The notes under the pieces were generated by a model. That model worked only from the letters and a program-made list of their open reading frames with translations, was not told the DNA's origin and did no database searches. A program made the position numbers and the translations under genes. 32,941 nucleotides of DNA from Anaerolineae bacterium. GTDB lineage: Bacteria; Chloroflexota; Anaerolineae; Aggregatilineales; UBA3940. The stretch lies in assembly GCA_016927375.1 (NCBI GenBank), contig JAFGMS010000021.1:1-32941 (forward strand), read 5' to 3'. This document shows, piece by piece, positions 1 to 8,542 of the stretch (the stretch's first letter is position 1; every line of letters starts with the position of its first letter).

Positions 1-17
1 ACCGGCATACCCATGAC

Positions 18-45
18 AACGGCTCTTGTTCCCATGGGCCGTTTT
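18..45 (+). terminator. Possible terminator of an upstream gene
   Basis: AACGGC (18-23) and GCCGTT (38-43) form a 6-bp stem with a 14-nt loop, followed by TTTT. This could end a gene lying before the window; rpmA often precedes obgE. The stem is short and the loop long, so the call is weak. Confidence 0.3.
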
Positions 46-129
46 CGCCAACCAGGTGTGTTGCAACTACAATCGAACAGTGTCCTTACAACTTATATCC
101 TGCAGTAGCCATAACGGGGTTTACTTCCC

Positions 130-148
130 AGGAAAAACTGGTTTTCCT
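130..148. repeat. Palindrome in the obgE leader
   Basis: AGGAAAA (130-136) and TTTTCCT (142-148) form a perfect 7-bp inverted repeat around ACTGG, about 40 bp before the obgE start and followed by more T residues. It could be an operator, an attenuator hairpin or chance. The rest of 1-186 holds no gene I can support; the 160-aa track ORF there is a shadow of obgE. Confidence 0.35.
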
Positions 149-186
149 TTGCTCTTTCCGGGGCGGCGCGGTATGCTTGGCGAGCT

Positions 187-1443
187 ATGTTTCTGGACGA
201 AGCTAAGATCTATGTTAAGGGTGGTGATGGCGGCGCTGGTATCGTCGCTTTTCGGCGCGAGAAATATGTTCCTCTCGGCGGCCCTGCCGGTGGGGATGGC
301 GGCAAAGGCGGCGCTGTGGTGGTTGTTGCCAATCCGCGGTTGCATACACTGTCCTACTTTGAGCGCAAGAAGCATTTCAAAGCTGACCGTGGAAAGAACG
401 GCGGCAACTTCAACCGGACCGGGGCCTCGGCAGACGATCTGGTCATTGAAGTTCCGCCTGGCACTATCGTCAGAGATGCAGAAAGCGACTTGCCGCTGGC
501 CGATTTGACCCAGCCCGACCAGCGTGTTGTAGTTGCCTATGGCGGGCGAGGTGGGCGCGGCAATGCTCGCTTTAAATCCTCTACCAATCAGGCTCCTCGC
601 GTTGCAGAAAAAGGCGAGCCGGGAGAGGAGCGCTGGCTCAAGCTGGAACTGAAGCTGATCGCTGATGTCGGAATCATCGGCGTTCCCAATGCCGGGAAAT
701 CTACCCTTCTTTCAGTTGTCAGTGCAGCCAAGCCGAAGATCGCTGACTATCCATTTACTACTCTGACACCTAACCTGGGAGTGGCTGTTGTTGACGACCG
801 GGAAACCATCCTGGCAGACATCCCCGGTCTGGTAGAAGGTGCCCATGCCGGTGTTGGGCTGGGACACAGCTTCCTCCGGCATGTTCAACGAACACGCCTC
901 TTAATCCACCTGCTCGATGGGGGTGGCGAGGATCCCGTTGGTGATTTCGTCCAGATAAACAGCGAGCTGGCTCTATTTGATCCGGATTTGCAATCCAGAG
1001 CCCAGATCGTCGTGCTCAGCAAGATGGATCTTCCCCAGGCTCAGGAGCACTGGCAGACACTAGCCGCCAGGCTCCCGCAGAAAGATTATCCTGTCGTTGC
1101 TATCTCAGCCGCAACCCATCAAGGGGTTGATGAGTTGATGTATCTAGTACTCAATACACTGGATATATTACCTGCTCCTGCTCCGGTTACCGAGGTTCCT
1201 GTCTTCAGGCTGGATGAAGACGAGGAGACCTTTCAAATTGTGCGGGAGAATGAGGCCTTTCGTGTTGTTGGCAAGCGTATTGAGCGGGCTGCGGCGATGA
1301 CTTATTGGGAGTACGATGAAGCAATAGCGCGGTTTCATCGCATCCTAACGGCATTGGGGATTGCCGATGCCCTGCGCGAGGCGGGCGTTTCTGAGGGAGA
1401 TACCGTCTTGATCGGTGCGTATGAATTGGAATGGGTCGACTGA
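187..1443 (+). CDS. obgE: GTPase Obg/CgtA, ribosome assembly
   Basis: Obg is a slow-cycling GTPase that helps assemble the 50S subunit and links ribosome state to stress and growth. The 418-aa protein shows all three domains. The Gly-rich Obg fold covers residues 1-158 and begins with the typical MFLDEAKIYVKGGDGG. The G domain has GVPNAGKS (165-172), switch I YPFTTLTPN, DIPGLVEGA (211-219), SKMD (278-281, with Ser for the usual Asn, which is accepted) and SAAT (307-310). An OCT domain ends the protein (about 335-418). The start is fixed by the family N terminus; the ribosome binding site is weak (GGCGAG). Its stop overlaps the nadD start by one base, so the two are probably translationally coupled. 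Confidence 0.97.
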   Translation: MFLDEAKIYVKGGDGGAGIVAFRREKYVPLGGPAGGDGGKGGAVVVVANPRLHTLSYFERKKHFKADRGKNGGNFNRTGASADDLVIEVPPGTIVRDAESDLPLADLTQPDQRVVVAYGGRGGRGNARFKSSTNQAPRVAEKGEPGEERWLKLELKLIADVGIIGVPNAGKSTLLSVVSAAKPKIADYPFTTLTPNLGVAVVDDRETILADIPGLVEGAHAGVGLGHSFLRHVQRTRLLIHLLDGGGEDPVGDFVQINSELALFDPDLQSRAQIVVLSKMDLPQAQEHWQTLAARLPQKDYPVVAISAATHQGVDELMYLVLNTLDILPAPAPVTEVPVFRLDEDEETFQIVRENEAFRVVGKRIERAAAMTYWEYDEAIARFHRILTALGIADALREAGVSEGDTVLIGAYELEWVD

Positions 1444-2048
1444 TGCGCCTGGGGGTTCTGGGCGGTACCTTCGATCCGCCGCACTATGCACATCTGATCA
1501 TGGGCGAGTATGCGCGTGAGCAGCTTGAATTGGATCGTGTTTTGTGGGTTGTGGCGGCCGATCCACCACATAAGCAGCACGAGATTGTGTCCCCCGTTGA
1601 GCATCGTTTGCACATGGTGGAGATGGTGCTGGCCGATAACCTGGCCTTTGAGCTTTCGCGGGTGGATGTCGAGCGCCCTGGCCCGCATTACACCGTCGAT
1701 ATGTTGTTCCTGCTCAGTGCTCAATATCCTGACAGTGAGCTGTTCTTTCTGCTGGGGGGCGACTCTCTATGTAAGCTGCCGGACTGGCATGAACCTGCCC
1801 GGTTGGTTCAGCAGGCCAGGCTGGTTGTTATGGAGAGACCTGGTGTTGTGTGTGATATGACGAAAATGGCCTCACAGATTCCGGGGCTAAGCGATCGCGT
1901 CATCGTCGAGGATGCCCCTCTGATCGATATCTCAGCCTCCGATATTCGGGCCAGGGTGGCAAACAGGCAAACGATTCGTTATTTACTCCCAGCCGATGTT
2001 GAAACGTATATCCACGAGCAAGGGCTCTACCGGACCCTATCAGGATGA
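1443..2048 (+). CDS. nadD: Nicotinate-nucleotide adenylyltransferase
   Basis: NadD transfers AMP from ATP to nicotinate mononucleotide, giving deamido-NAD in NAD synthesis. The nucleotidyltransferase signature GGTFDPPHYAHL is at the N terminus, GGDSLCKLPDWHEP lies mid-protein and the C-terminal ISASDIR matches the family ISxSxIR motif. About 201 aa is normal length. The ORF track starts at 1431 (MGRLM), but the ATG at 1443 overlaps the obgE stop as TGATG and yields the standard MRLGVLGGTF start, so I prefer it. The obgE-nadD pair is common in bacteria, often followed by rsfS; here a binding protein follows instead. Confidence 0.95.
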   Translation: MRLGVLGGTFDPPHYAHLIMGEYAREQLELDRVLWVVAADPPHKQHEIVSPVEHRLHMVEMVLADNLAFELSRVDVERPGPHYTVDMLFLLSAQYPDSELFFLLGGDSLCKLPDWHEPARLVQQARLVVMERPGVVCDMTKMASQIPGLSDRVIVEDAPLIDISASDIRARVANRQTIRYLLPADVETYIHEQGLYRTLSG

Positions 2049-2052
2049 TCGT

Positions 2053-3786
2053 ATGTTGAGACGCACTTCGCTTATTTCATGCATGGTGGTCACCATACTG
2101 GCGGGCTTGCAGGTGGCATGTACGAGAGAACCGCAGGGCACACCGACGCCAACCATCGTTCCGACGCGCAGTGTGACCAGCGTGCCGGTCGTGCATGGAA
2201 ACCCTGACGAGACGCCCCTTCCGCAGCCGGTCGCTGCTTCAGCCCTGGAGGACATCCGGCAAGCGGGCGAGCTTCGGGTTGGGATACTTTATAACTATTC
2301 TCCCTTCTGCTTTCTGGCTGATAATGGTGAGGTTCATGGCTATGAGGTGGCGCTGGTACGCCGCATCGCTGAGGAGTGGGGCGTCGAGGTGACCTTTGTG
2401 CAGGTCACCCGGCAGACTCGGCTGCCGATGCTGTACAGCGGCGAAGTAGATATGCTGGCAGCCGCCATGCCGCACCGGTGGGAGTTGGAGCAGTTTGTCG
2501 AGTTCTCCAATACGATCTTTCGAAGCGGCTATGTTGTTTTGATCTCTGCTGGTAGTGATATCGAAAGTATTGCAGGTATCGGCGGTGGTGCTGTGGCTGC
2601 TGTTGGTCCTGAAGCGCAAAGTGTGCTGATGGATTATGCGGCCCAGATTGGCATAGTCCCCTCGGTCCGGATTTCAGATACGGTCAATGATGCTGTCTCG
2701 GCGTTCAAGAATGGTGAAGTCAGTGCTATTACGGGACGTCGGGAAGATCTGATGTTGGCTGCAACCTCCCTTTCCAATGTTGAGATACTTGATGAGTTTG
2801 TCGTTGTCGAGCCCTATGCCTTTGCTGTGAGACGCGGCGATACCCCCCTGCGCGATCTGATCAATTTGACCCTTTTGGCAATCGCCGGAGGGGGTGATAT
2901 CGGTACTATTTTCTCTTCCAGCTTTTATGGTTATTCGGCCGATCTATTCCCGGTTTATCCTGGCGAGCCGGCTTATACTTTCGAGACCTTCCCGACCGAC
3001 TTGCCGGCCACAGAGTCTGTGGTTGAGCGTATCAGACGAGGCGAGCCTTTGAGAGTGGCCGGTCTGGCACTGGAAGCCCAACCGGGGCGCTTCGATGCTC
3101 AACCGATTGTCGATGGGTACAACCGTGCCATCATCAACGAGATGGCTCGCCGTTGGAATGCACCTGTCAGTGAGCTTCCTCAAAGTGCAGGTCGGGCGGG
3201 CATCGATCTGGTAGAGAGTGGTCAGGCCGATCTGGTGGTAGGTGTGCAGCCCGATCTTTCCCTGATCGGCCAGGTTGCCTTGAGCCAGGCTTATTACCAG
3301 CGGAGCCTGCGGCTGATCCACATGCAGAATGTAACGGTATTGGGCATTTACGATCTGGAGGCCAAAGAGTCGGTCGTCGTCGAGCCGCTGGCGCTGAGCG
3401 AGGATCTGATCAGAGATAATAACGATTTTCCCCGGGTGACACAGGCTGCTTCAGTTGAGGAGGCATTCAAGGCTCTGACTGCCGGCAGTGTCTATGCGGT
3501 AGTCGGTGATGAATTCAGCATGATGCTCATGATACAGACGGATGATCGTATCGAGGTGATCGGGGAGCGCTATCGACCCACCGACTATGCAATGGCTATG
3601 CCTTCCTATGATACCGAGTTGCAAGCGTTGGTGGACTTCACTCTACAAAACATGAAGCTGGATGGCACGCTGGATCGTCTACGTGAGCAGTACTTCAATC
3701 CGTATATGCCTGCCGATGATCCGCTTGAGCCTCTTGAGTTCGAAATCTGGCCGGGAGATGGGAGCTATCTTGGAGTAGGGGGGTAA
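2053..3786 (+). CDS. Lipoprotein with two tandem family-3 solute-binding domains
   Basis: Family-3 binding proteins capture amino acids or similar small ligands for ABC importers or sensor proteins. The preferred ATG at 2053 has AGGA 7 bp upstream and gives a 577-aa protein with a lipoprotein signal: hydrophobic stretch then LQVAC (Cys23), though Gln at -3 is unusual. A Thr/Pro-rich linker follows. Domain 1 (about 52-300) starts LEDIRQAGELRVGILYNYSPF and contains GYEVALVRRIAEEW. Domain 2 (about 320-575) has a diverged start, GEPLRVAGLALEAQPGRF, with YNRAIINEMARRW. No permease or ATPase gene is adjacent, so the protein may feed a distant transporter or act as a sensor. It sits 4 bp after nadD and is probably co-transcribed with it. 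The ligand cannot be told. Confidence 0.85.
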   Translation: MLRRTSLISCMVVTILAGLQVACTREPQGTPTPTIVPTRSVTSVPVVHGNPDETPLPQPVAASALEDIRQAGELRVGILYNYSPFCFLADNGEVHGYEVALVRRIAEEWGVEVTFVQVTRQTRLPMLYSGEVDMLAAAMPHRWELEQFVEFSNTIFRSGYVVLISAGSDIESIAGIGGGAVAAVGPEAQSVLMDYAAQIGIVPSVRISDTVNDAVSAFKNGEVSAITGRREDLMLAATSLSNVEILDEFVVVEPYAFAVRRGDTPLRDLINLTLLAIAGGGDIGTIFSSSFYGYSADLFPVYPGEPAYTFETFPTDLPATESVVERIRRGEPLRVAGLALEAQPGRFDAQPIVDGYNRAIINEMARRWNAPVSELPQSAGRAGIDLVESGQADLVVGVQPDLSLIGQVALSQAYYQRSLRLIHMQNVTVLGIYDLEAKESVVVEPLALSEDLIRDNNDFPRVTQAASVEEAFKALTAGSVYAVVGDEFSMMLMIQTDDRIEVIGERYRPTDYAMAMPSYDTELQALVDFTLQNMKLDGTLDRLREQYFNPYMPADDPLEPLEFEIWPGDGSYLGVGG

Positions 3787-3797
3787 GATGCGCTAAA

Positions 3798-3869
3798 GCT
3801 GGACCTCCTCGTGATGCAGCTGGACCTTGTCGTGACGCAGCTGGACCTTGCCGTGACACGGCTGGACCT
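3798..3869. repeat. 21-bp tandem repeat, 3.4 copies
   Basis: Units begin at 3798, 3819 and 3840 with consensus GCTGGACCTTGTCGTGACGCA, and a 9-bp partial copy ends at 3869. The repeat lies between two convergent genes. Its length is a multiple of three, so one reverse frame (within the 66-aa track ORF) reads as a 7-residue repeat, but nothing else supports that ORF. It is probably a minisatellite-type intergenic repeat. Confidence 0.85.
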
Positions 3870-3951
3870 GAGTGGGGGTGATGTCGATTGCTCAAGTTTT
3901 CAATTGGCGGCTATTGGAGGATAGAGCCTGCTGCCTGGATATCACGTTGCA

Positions 3952-6501
3952 TCAGGCAGTTGTGAAATAGAGCGTCACAATCTCGGCCGGCTTTACCTGA
4001 AGGCGAAACTGCCCATGCGCATCCGGTTTGATCCTCTTTCCGATTGGCGTTTCATCAAGCCGTGTGCGATGTGCCTGGGTGGCCTGGATGCCCAGATTCA
4101 GTGAGACCTTCTCGACTTTGTTGCTGATGCTGTACCCTCTTACCACCAACCCTTCTCCTGTCAACGCAACTTTGACCGTTGTCAATACAAAAGCAGGGTT
4201 GTCCACCGTCACCAGGCTGTGTTCCGGCGGCAGAACACCGGGATGTCTGGTTGTGAGCAGCGCTCTCAGAGGTGTCTGAAAGGCCCAGGCCTGCTGCCAG
4301 GCGGGCAGGGCGTCCTGCCCATGGGGGATGAGGCTGTAGCTGAAATGATAGTTGCCTCGGCATTGAGCATCGGGGGTCTGGGTGGCAGGTGAGTTGTCGA
4401 GTTGCAGCCAGCCTACGCTGCGCAGCAGCGTCAGCGCAATCTCCACACCTTCATCCGTTATCAAGGCGGCGGCTTCAGCCAGCCCCTGGTTGGCGATAGT
4501 GAGCCCCGTGTCTGTGCCCAAAACGGTTACAAAAGCACGTTGTGGGTAGTCGCCAGGGACAGGACGGCTCACGATCTCATAGTGCCCATCAAACAGTACC
4601 TCTGAAGTTCTGATACCGGTTGGGAAGTGCACTCTAAGGCGATGATCCAGAGCGTTGTTGGAAATATGAACTTCCACATCTAAGCGAGGCACGCCAGGGA
4701 CTACCCTCAGAGTAGTTGTTATCGGGATAGGAACAAACTGGGCTGCTAAAGGCAGCCGGGCATCGCGCTGCGGGGTGAGCATCTGCGGCAGCCGGTATAT
4801 CTGAAGGTAGCTCATCTCCTGCTGCGTATTGCTGATGCGCCGCTCAACGTAAATAGGCGTATTGGTGGCAATATCGATCAGCGTGTCTCTCCGTGGCGGG
4901 CAATAGGCAGCTGCGTCACCACAATCTCCCCCATCGACGTAGCGGTTTAGTCCGGAGAATGTCCTACCTGTCAGCTTATCAAAGATGGTAAACGTCCCGT
5001 CTGAGGGTTCTACTGAGACACTCAGGTACTCATTCTTGATGGCTGGTATATCGTCAATCCGCATTTCTTCGGGAGACCCGGCAGCTGGTTGAAGACTGTA
5101 AGTTCGAAAACCGTATGCCGGGACATCCCGGACGAGGAATCTGGCATGATGGAATTGCGAGGTCTGGATTTCCTCGGCGCAGTCAATGTACTCGGTGGGC
5201 TGAGGGGTTCCTGTGCTGTCGACAATCTGGAAACGCCCATCTGCCAGGCTGGTAGGGATTTCAAACGTGGCAATACCGGTATGGGATTGTCCGGTTCCGT
5301 TAAAGACAATGACAAGGTGTTCGCTGTCTTCTACCGGAATACTGCTGGTGTCGATTTGGCTTGTCAGATACTGCAAGTTCTGTCCGGCGATCTCCGCTCC
5401 AACCTGTTCGGCTTGCTCAAAGCGAACCTGCATCTCGCGGTGAACCTGATCGATAGCATGACCCGAGATGGATAGATAGGCATGGTTGGGGAGGAGAAGC
5501 CGCCAGGCGTGTGTGACCAGCTCGTTGGGCTTCTGGAGCCATCTGTTATCCTGCATTGTATCTGCGTGGCCAATCAGGCTGGCCCAGGCACTGAAAGGCT
5601 CAGCCCAGTGCTCCAGGAGGTTTTCGATAGCATGATTGTGTTGTTTGATCCATATCCGCGTGCTGAATGTGCCTGCAGAAAACGACGCCGGGAGTATCTC
5701 ACCCTCGATGACCGGGAGATCGTTTGAGAGCTTCGAGATTGCTGCCAGGTAGCCAGGTAAATCGCCATGAACGACCTCGGCGCCACGTATCTGTCCTTGG
5801 ATGCTGACTATCAGCTCGGCTATATGCTCCGGAGCTTCTTGATATCTGCTGTCGGATAATATAGCCAATACCTGTGCCGCATTGCGCTTTTTGAGCCGGT
5901 TCTTGGCTCTCGTGAGGATTTTTGAGAATGCTTTGCTGTCTCCAGACAGCGATAGCAGATCAGATTCTTCAAGTAGGCATACCAGCAGAACCTTGTTGCC
6001 GTTCGGGGCAAACCACCACTGCTTAAGAGGGGTATCCGACTGAGTATCATCAATGACAGATGCGATCTCCAGACCAAAGCCGGCCAGGATCTGGGGCATT
6101 TGCCCGATGTGGGCCGTTATGTTCGACACGTGTCCAATGTCAATCTGCCCACCCAGATGTCTGGTTGTTTCTGAGCCCAAGAGAAGGTTGCGTATGAGAG
6201 CCTCTGGACTGCTCAGAAACTCGTTGGGCAGAATATACCAGGGACCGATGTGGAGCCGTCCCCCCTGGATGAGTTCGGCAATCATATCCCGGTATTCAGG
6301 CCGGACTTCCAGATAATCTTCGACGAGAATGCTCTGGCCGTCTAAGACGAAACTATCGAACGCGTTCTGAGTAGCAAGAGCGGATAGGACGCAGTCCAGA
6401 AACTGCACCAGGCCCAGACGCAACTCCTGGAACGTGCGTAATCCCTCTCTGTGCCACAGTGTATGTGAAATAACATGGAGCCTGAGACTCGATTTTCCCA
6501 T
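3952..6501 (-). CDS. GH38 alpha-mannosidase-like protein, probable pseudoenzyme
   Basis: This 849-aa protein follows the bacterial GH38 alpha-mannosidase layout over its full length: N-terminal barrel, FVLDGQSILVEDYLEVRPE (51-69), AHIGQMPQILAGFG, GTFSTRIWIKQHNHAIENLL (278-295), a helical segment with HAWRLLLPN and VHREMQVRFEQ, then beta domains. The residues that bind zinc and do catalysis are changed. The usual HTHWDRE is HTLWHRE (13-19). The nucleophile segment PDxFGHIxQ is SNITAHIGQ (about 126-134), with Asn for Asp. LPDEF is LPNEF (91-95). The late His-Asp pair is Tyr-Leu (342-343). The frame is intact, so it looks selected as a folded, non-catalytic protein, perhaps a sugar-binding or regulatory one. 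It is the last gene of a probable three-gene operon, 11 bp after the zinc-ribbon gene. Confidence 0.8.
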   Translation of the reverse strand: MGKSSLRLHVISHTLWHREGLRTFQELRLGLVQFLDCVLSALATQNAFDSFVLDGQSILVEDYLEVRPEYRDMIAELIQGGRLHIGPWYILPNEFLSSPEALIRNLLLGSETTRHLGGQIDIGHVSNITAHIGQMPQILAGFGLEIASVIDDTQSDTPLKQWWFAPNGNKVLLVCLLEESDLLSLSGDSKAFSKILTRAKNRLKKRNAAQVLAILSDSRYQEAPEHIAELIVSIQGQIRGAEVVHGDLPGYLAAISKLSNDLPVIEGEILPASFSAGTFSTRIWIKQHNHAIENLLEHWAEPFSAWASLIGHADTMQDNRWLQKPNELVTHAWRLLLPNHAYLSISGHAIDQVHREMQVRFEQAEQVGAEIAGQNLQYLTSQIDTSSIPVEDSEHLVIVFNGTGQSHTGIATFEIPTSLADGRFQIVDSTGTPQPTEYIDCAEEIQTSQFHHARFLVRDVPAYGFRTYSLQPAAGSPEEMRIDDIPAIKNEYLSVSVEPSDGTFTIFDKLTGRTFSGLNRYVDGGDCGDAAAYCPPRRDTLIDIATNTPIYVERRISNTQQEMSYLQIYRLPQMLTPQRDARLPLAAQFVPIPITTTLRVVPGVPRLDVEVHISNNALDHRLRVHFPTGIRTSEVLFDGHYEIVSRPVPGDYPQRAFVTVLGTDTGLTIANQGLAEAAALITDEGVEIALTLLRSVGWLQLDNSPATQTPDAQCRGNYHFSYSLIPHGQDALPAWQQAWAFQTPLRALLTTRHPGVLPPEHSLVTVDNPAFVLTTVKVALTGEGLVVRGYSISNKVEKVSLNLGIQATQAHRTRLDETPIGKRIKPDAHGQFRLQVKPAEIVTLYFTTA

Positions 6502-6512
6502 CGGCCAGTATT

Positions 6513-6752
6513 TTATGCCTCTTGGTCTGGGGGTGTAGATTCTGTTTTCGACTCAGGCTCAGCCGGTTCTGTTGCAGCGCGTGGAAGCGCTTGTTTGAGT
6601 TGTTTGCGAGTGACCTTGTTGATACGCCTGCACTTTGGACATTCAATGGCGTAGTAGTTTTCGTCAGGGGCTAGCGAATCGAGGGCGGCCTTGACATCTT
6701 TCGACCCCAGCGACCAACTCCAGTGACACTTGAAACAGGTGATCTTTACCAT
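6513..6752 (-). CDS. Small zinc-ribbon protein
   Basis: A 79-aa protein with two CxxC knuckles, CFKC (6-9) and CPKC (38-41), spaced as in a zinc ribbon. A Lys/Arg-rich stretch follows and then a Glu/Pro/Ser-rich tail that is probably disordered. I do not recognise a named family. It lies between the transporter gene (54-bp gap) and the GH38-like gene (11-bp gap) on the same strand, so co-transcription is likely. It could bind nucleic acid or a partner protein; no function is assigned. Confidence 0.75.
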   Translation of the reverse strand: MVKITCFKCHWSWSLGSKDVKAALDSLAPDENYYAIECPKCRRINKVTRKQLKQALPRAATEPAEPESKTESTPPDQEA

Positions 6753-6806
6753 GTTTTTTGACCTCTTGTTGAGATTATGTGATGTAGATTTTTCCAGAAG
6801 CCTGGG

Positions 6807-7706
6807 TCATTGTCTGTTTACTTGTTGTTCAGCTAATGATGCTGACGCGATTCCTGCTAAGGTGAATGCTCCTCCCAGAATCTGAAGAGGAGAACCGGGT
6901 AACTCTTCCAGCAATAGAGCAGCGAGTATTGTTGAGCCAATTGGCTCGCCCAGAATAGTGATGCTCACAAGTGTTGCTGAAAGGTAGCGAACTGCGTAGT
7001 TGGCGGAGCCATGCCCGATGAGTTGTGGCACTATTCCAAGGGTGAGCATACAGATTGTGGCTGCTAACGAGTAACCTGCCAGTGGCAGACGGTTAACTAC
7101 TACCCACACTAGCAACAACAAGGCTGCTGTGCCATAGACCAGCCACAAGTATGAAATCAGCCGTACACTGGTACGCAGTCTCCGGCCAACGATAAGGTAT
7201 CCAGATCCGAACATAGCCCCCAACAGTGCCAGACCGTTACCTTCGAGAGTCTGTATCTGTGTGCTTTTCAAACCTGATAGTCCTATGATGCTTGCCCCGA
7301 TCATGGCAACGACGAGGCTGAGCCACATCAGTCTGGGAATACGCTCGCCCAGGAAAAGTGGTGAGGCTAGACCGATCCACAGGGGCGTTGTTGTTACCAG
7401 GACGACTGAATTCATGACTGATGTATAGGTCAAAGACGTGATCCAGGCTGCAAAGTGAAGTCCCAGCAGCACACCACTCATCAGGATCAGGACAATAGTC
7501 TGCCTATCCAGTTTAGCATACTCTCGCCAACCACGCTGCTGGATCATGGAAAAGCTTAAAATGCCTGTGGCTGTTGCAAGTCGATACGCTGCGATGACCA
7601 ACGACGGGACTCCTTCATTTTGGGCCCAACGAACGAGAATGGAGGCGGAGGACATTGCCAGTACTCCACTGGTCAAGATCAGGCTAAGTTTGATATGTTG
7701 GTTCAC
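6807..7706 (-). CDS. EamA/DMT-family transporter
   Basis: A 299-aa, strongly hydrophobic protein with about ten membrane helices arranged as two EamA repeats, the layout of drug/metabolite transporters. These usually export amino acids, nucleosides or other metabolites. Features include SILVRWAQNEGVPSLVIAAYR near the N terminus, typical of EamA helix 1-2, and SATLVSITILGEPIGSTILAALLLEE in the second repeat, where the Glu-Pro is characteristic. The start is GTG at 7706, supported by AGGA 5 bp upstream. It heads a probable operon with the zinc-ribbon and GH38-like genes. The substrate cannot be predicted. Confidence 0.88.
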   Translation of the reverse strand: MNQHIKLSLILTSGVLAMSSASILVRWAQNEGVPSLVIAAYRLATATGILSFSMIQQRGWREYAKLDRQTIVLILMSGVLLGLHFAAWITSLTYTSVMNSVVLVTTTPLWIGLASPLFLGERIPRLMWLSLVVAMIGASIIGLSGLKSTQIQTLEGNGLALLGAMFGSGYLIVGRRLRTSVRLISYLWLVYGTAALLLLVWVVVNRLPLAGYSLAATICMLTLGIVPQLIGHGSANYAVRYLSATLVSITILGEPIGSTILAALLLEELPGSPLQILGGAFTLAGIASASLAEQQVNRQ

Positions 7707-7751
7707 CGGATCCTGTCTTTTTAGTCACTTAGTCATGAAGTGAGAGATCAT

Positions 7752-7780
7752 TTGACTTGGTCTGTCGGCATAGCTACAAT
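7752..7780 (+). promoter_or_regulatory. Sigma70-type promoter for sodA
   Basis: TTGACT (7752-7757), a 17-bp spacer, then TACAAT (7775-7780). This is a near-consensus housekeeping promoter and predicts a start near 7787, about 104 nt before the sodA ATG. Confidence 0.6.
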
Positions 7781-7808
7781 CACTTTACCCCGTCACAATG
7801 TGAAAACC

Positions 7809-7837
7809 ATCTTAGCACCGCCGGGACTGGCGGTCAA
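7809..7837 (-). promoter_or_regulatory. Sigma70-type promoter for the transporter operon
   Basis: Read on the minus strand: TTGACC, 17-bp spacer, TAAGAT, giving a start near 7802. The spacer carries an inverted repeat ACCGCC (7817-7822) / GGCGGT (7829-7834) that could be an operator. It lies to the right of the sodA promoter, so the two divergent transcripts would cross. Confidence 0.45.
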
Positions 7838-7890
7838 AGTTGCCTGCCAGACTTTATCATAGCTCAATAGTCACCAGGAGGGATTTCGAG

Positions 7891-8508
7891 ATGGGAAAAC
7901 ATGAATTACCACCCCTACCTTATGCTTATGATGCGCTGGAACCACACATTGATGAGCAGACTATGCGTATTCATCATGATAAGCACCATCAGGGGTATGT
8001 CAATAACCTGAATGTTGCTTTGGAAAGCCACCCTGATTTGCAGGCCAAGAGTGTGGAAGACCTGCTAAAGGATCTGGCTAGCGTTCCTGATGCAGTGCGT
8101 ACCGCGGTGAGGAATCACGGTGGTGGGCATCTCAATCATATGATTTTCTGGAAAAACATGGGGCCAGGTGGTCCGGGCGAGCCCAAGGGCAAGCTTAGCG
8201 AGGCCGTCGATACCGCGTTCGGATCGTTCAACAACTTCAAAGAGGAGTTCTCGAAGGCTGCGAAGGGGCATTTCGGGAGTGGCTGGGCCTGGCTATGTCT
8301 TGACAGCGTAGGAAAGCTGGTAGTGCGCAGCACAGCCAATCAGGATACCCCGCTCTCGGAGGGTATGGTGCCGCTTTTAGCACTCGATGTGTGGGAGCAT
8401 GCCTACTATTTGAAGTACCAAAATCGACGCGCTGACTTCGTTGATGCCTGGTGGAATGTCGTCAATTGGGATGATGTAGCATCCCGCTTCGAGGCTGCTG
8501 CAAAGTAG
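7891..8508 (+). CDS. sodA: Superoxide dismutase, Mn-type by residues
   Basis: Converts superoxide to hydrogen peroxide and oxygen. The 205-aa protein has the four expected metal ligands: His28 (IHHDKHH), His83 ([10 protein letters not shown]), and Asp166 and His170 in the signature DVWEHAYY. The outer-sphere Gln lies late in the chain (Gln151, TANQD) and the early region reads GGGH, the pattern of Mn enzymes rather than Fe enzymes; cambialistic use is possible. The track starts at 7840, but ATG 7891 has GGAGGG 8 bp upstream and gives the family-standard start [18 protein letters not shown]. No signal peptide, so cytoplasmic. A ferredoxin gene follows after 34 bp, probably in the same transcript. 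Confidence 0.96.
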   Translation: MGKHELPPLPYAYDALEPHIDEQTMRIHHDKHHQGYVNNLNVALESHPDLQAKSVEDLLKDLASVPDAVRTAVRNHGGGHLNHMIFWKNMGPGGPGEPKGKLSEAVDTAFGSFNNFKEEFSKAAKGHFGSGWAWLCLDSVGKLVVRSTANQDTPLSEGMVPLLALDVWEHAYYLKYQNRRADFVDAWWNVVNWDDVASRFEAAAK

Positions 8509-8542
8509 AGGTCCCCGCTAACCTTTTTGGGAGGGTTTTACA

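Noticed and set aside
26-508. 160-aa plus-strand ORF over the obgE start
   Set aside because: It is out of frame with obgE, which has full family motifs; its translation is Arg/Ser/Trp-rich and has no family features.
3695-3895. 66-aa minus ORF with repeated SRQGPAA
   Set aside because: The repeat comes from the 21-bp intergenic tandem array; there is no ribosome binding site and the ORF overlaps the end of the binding-lipoprotein gene.
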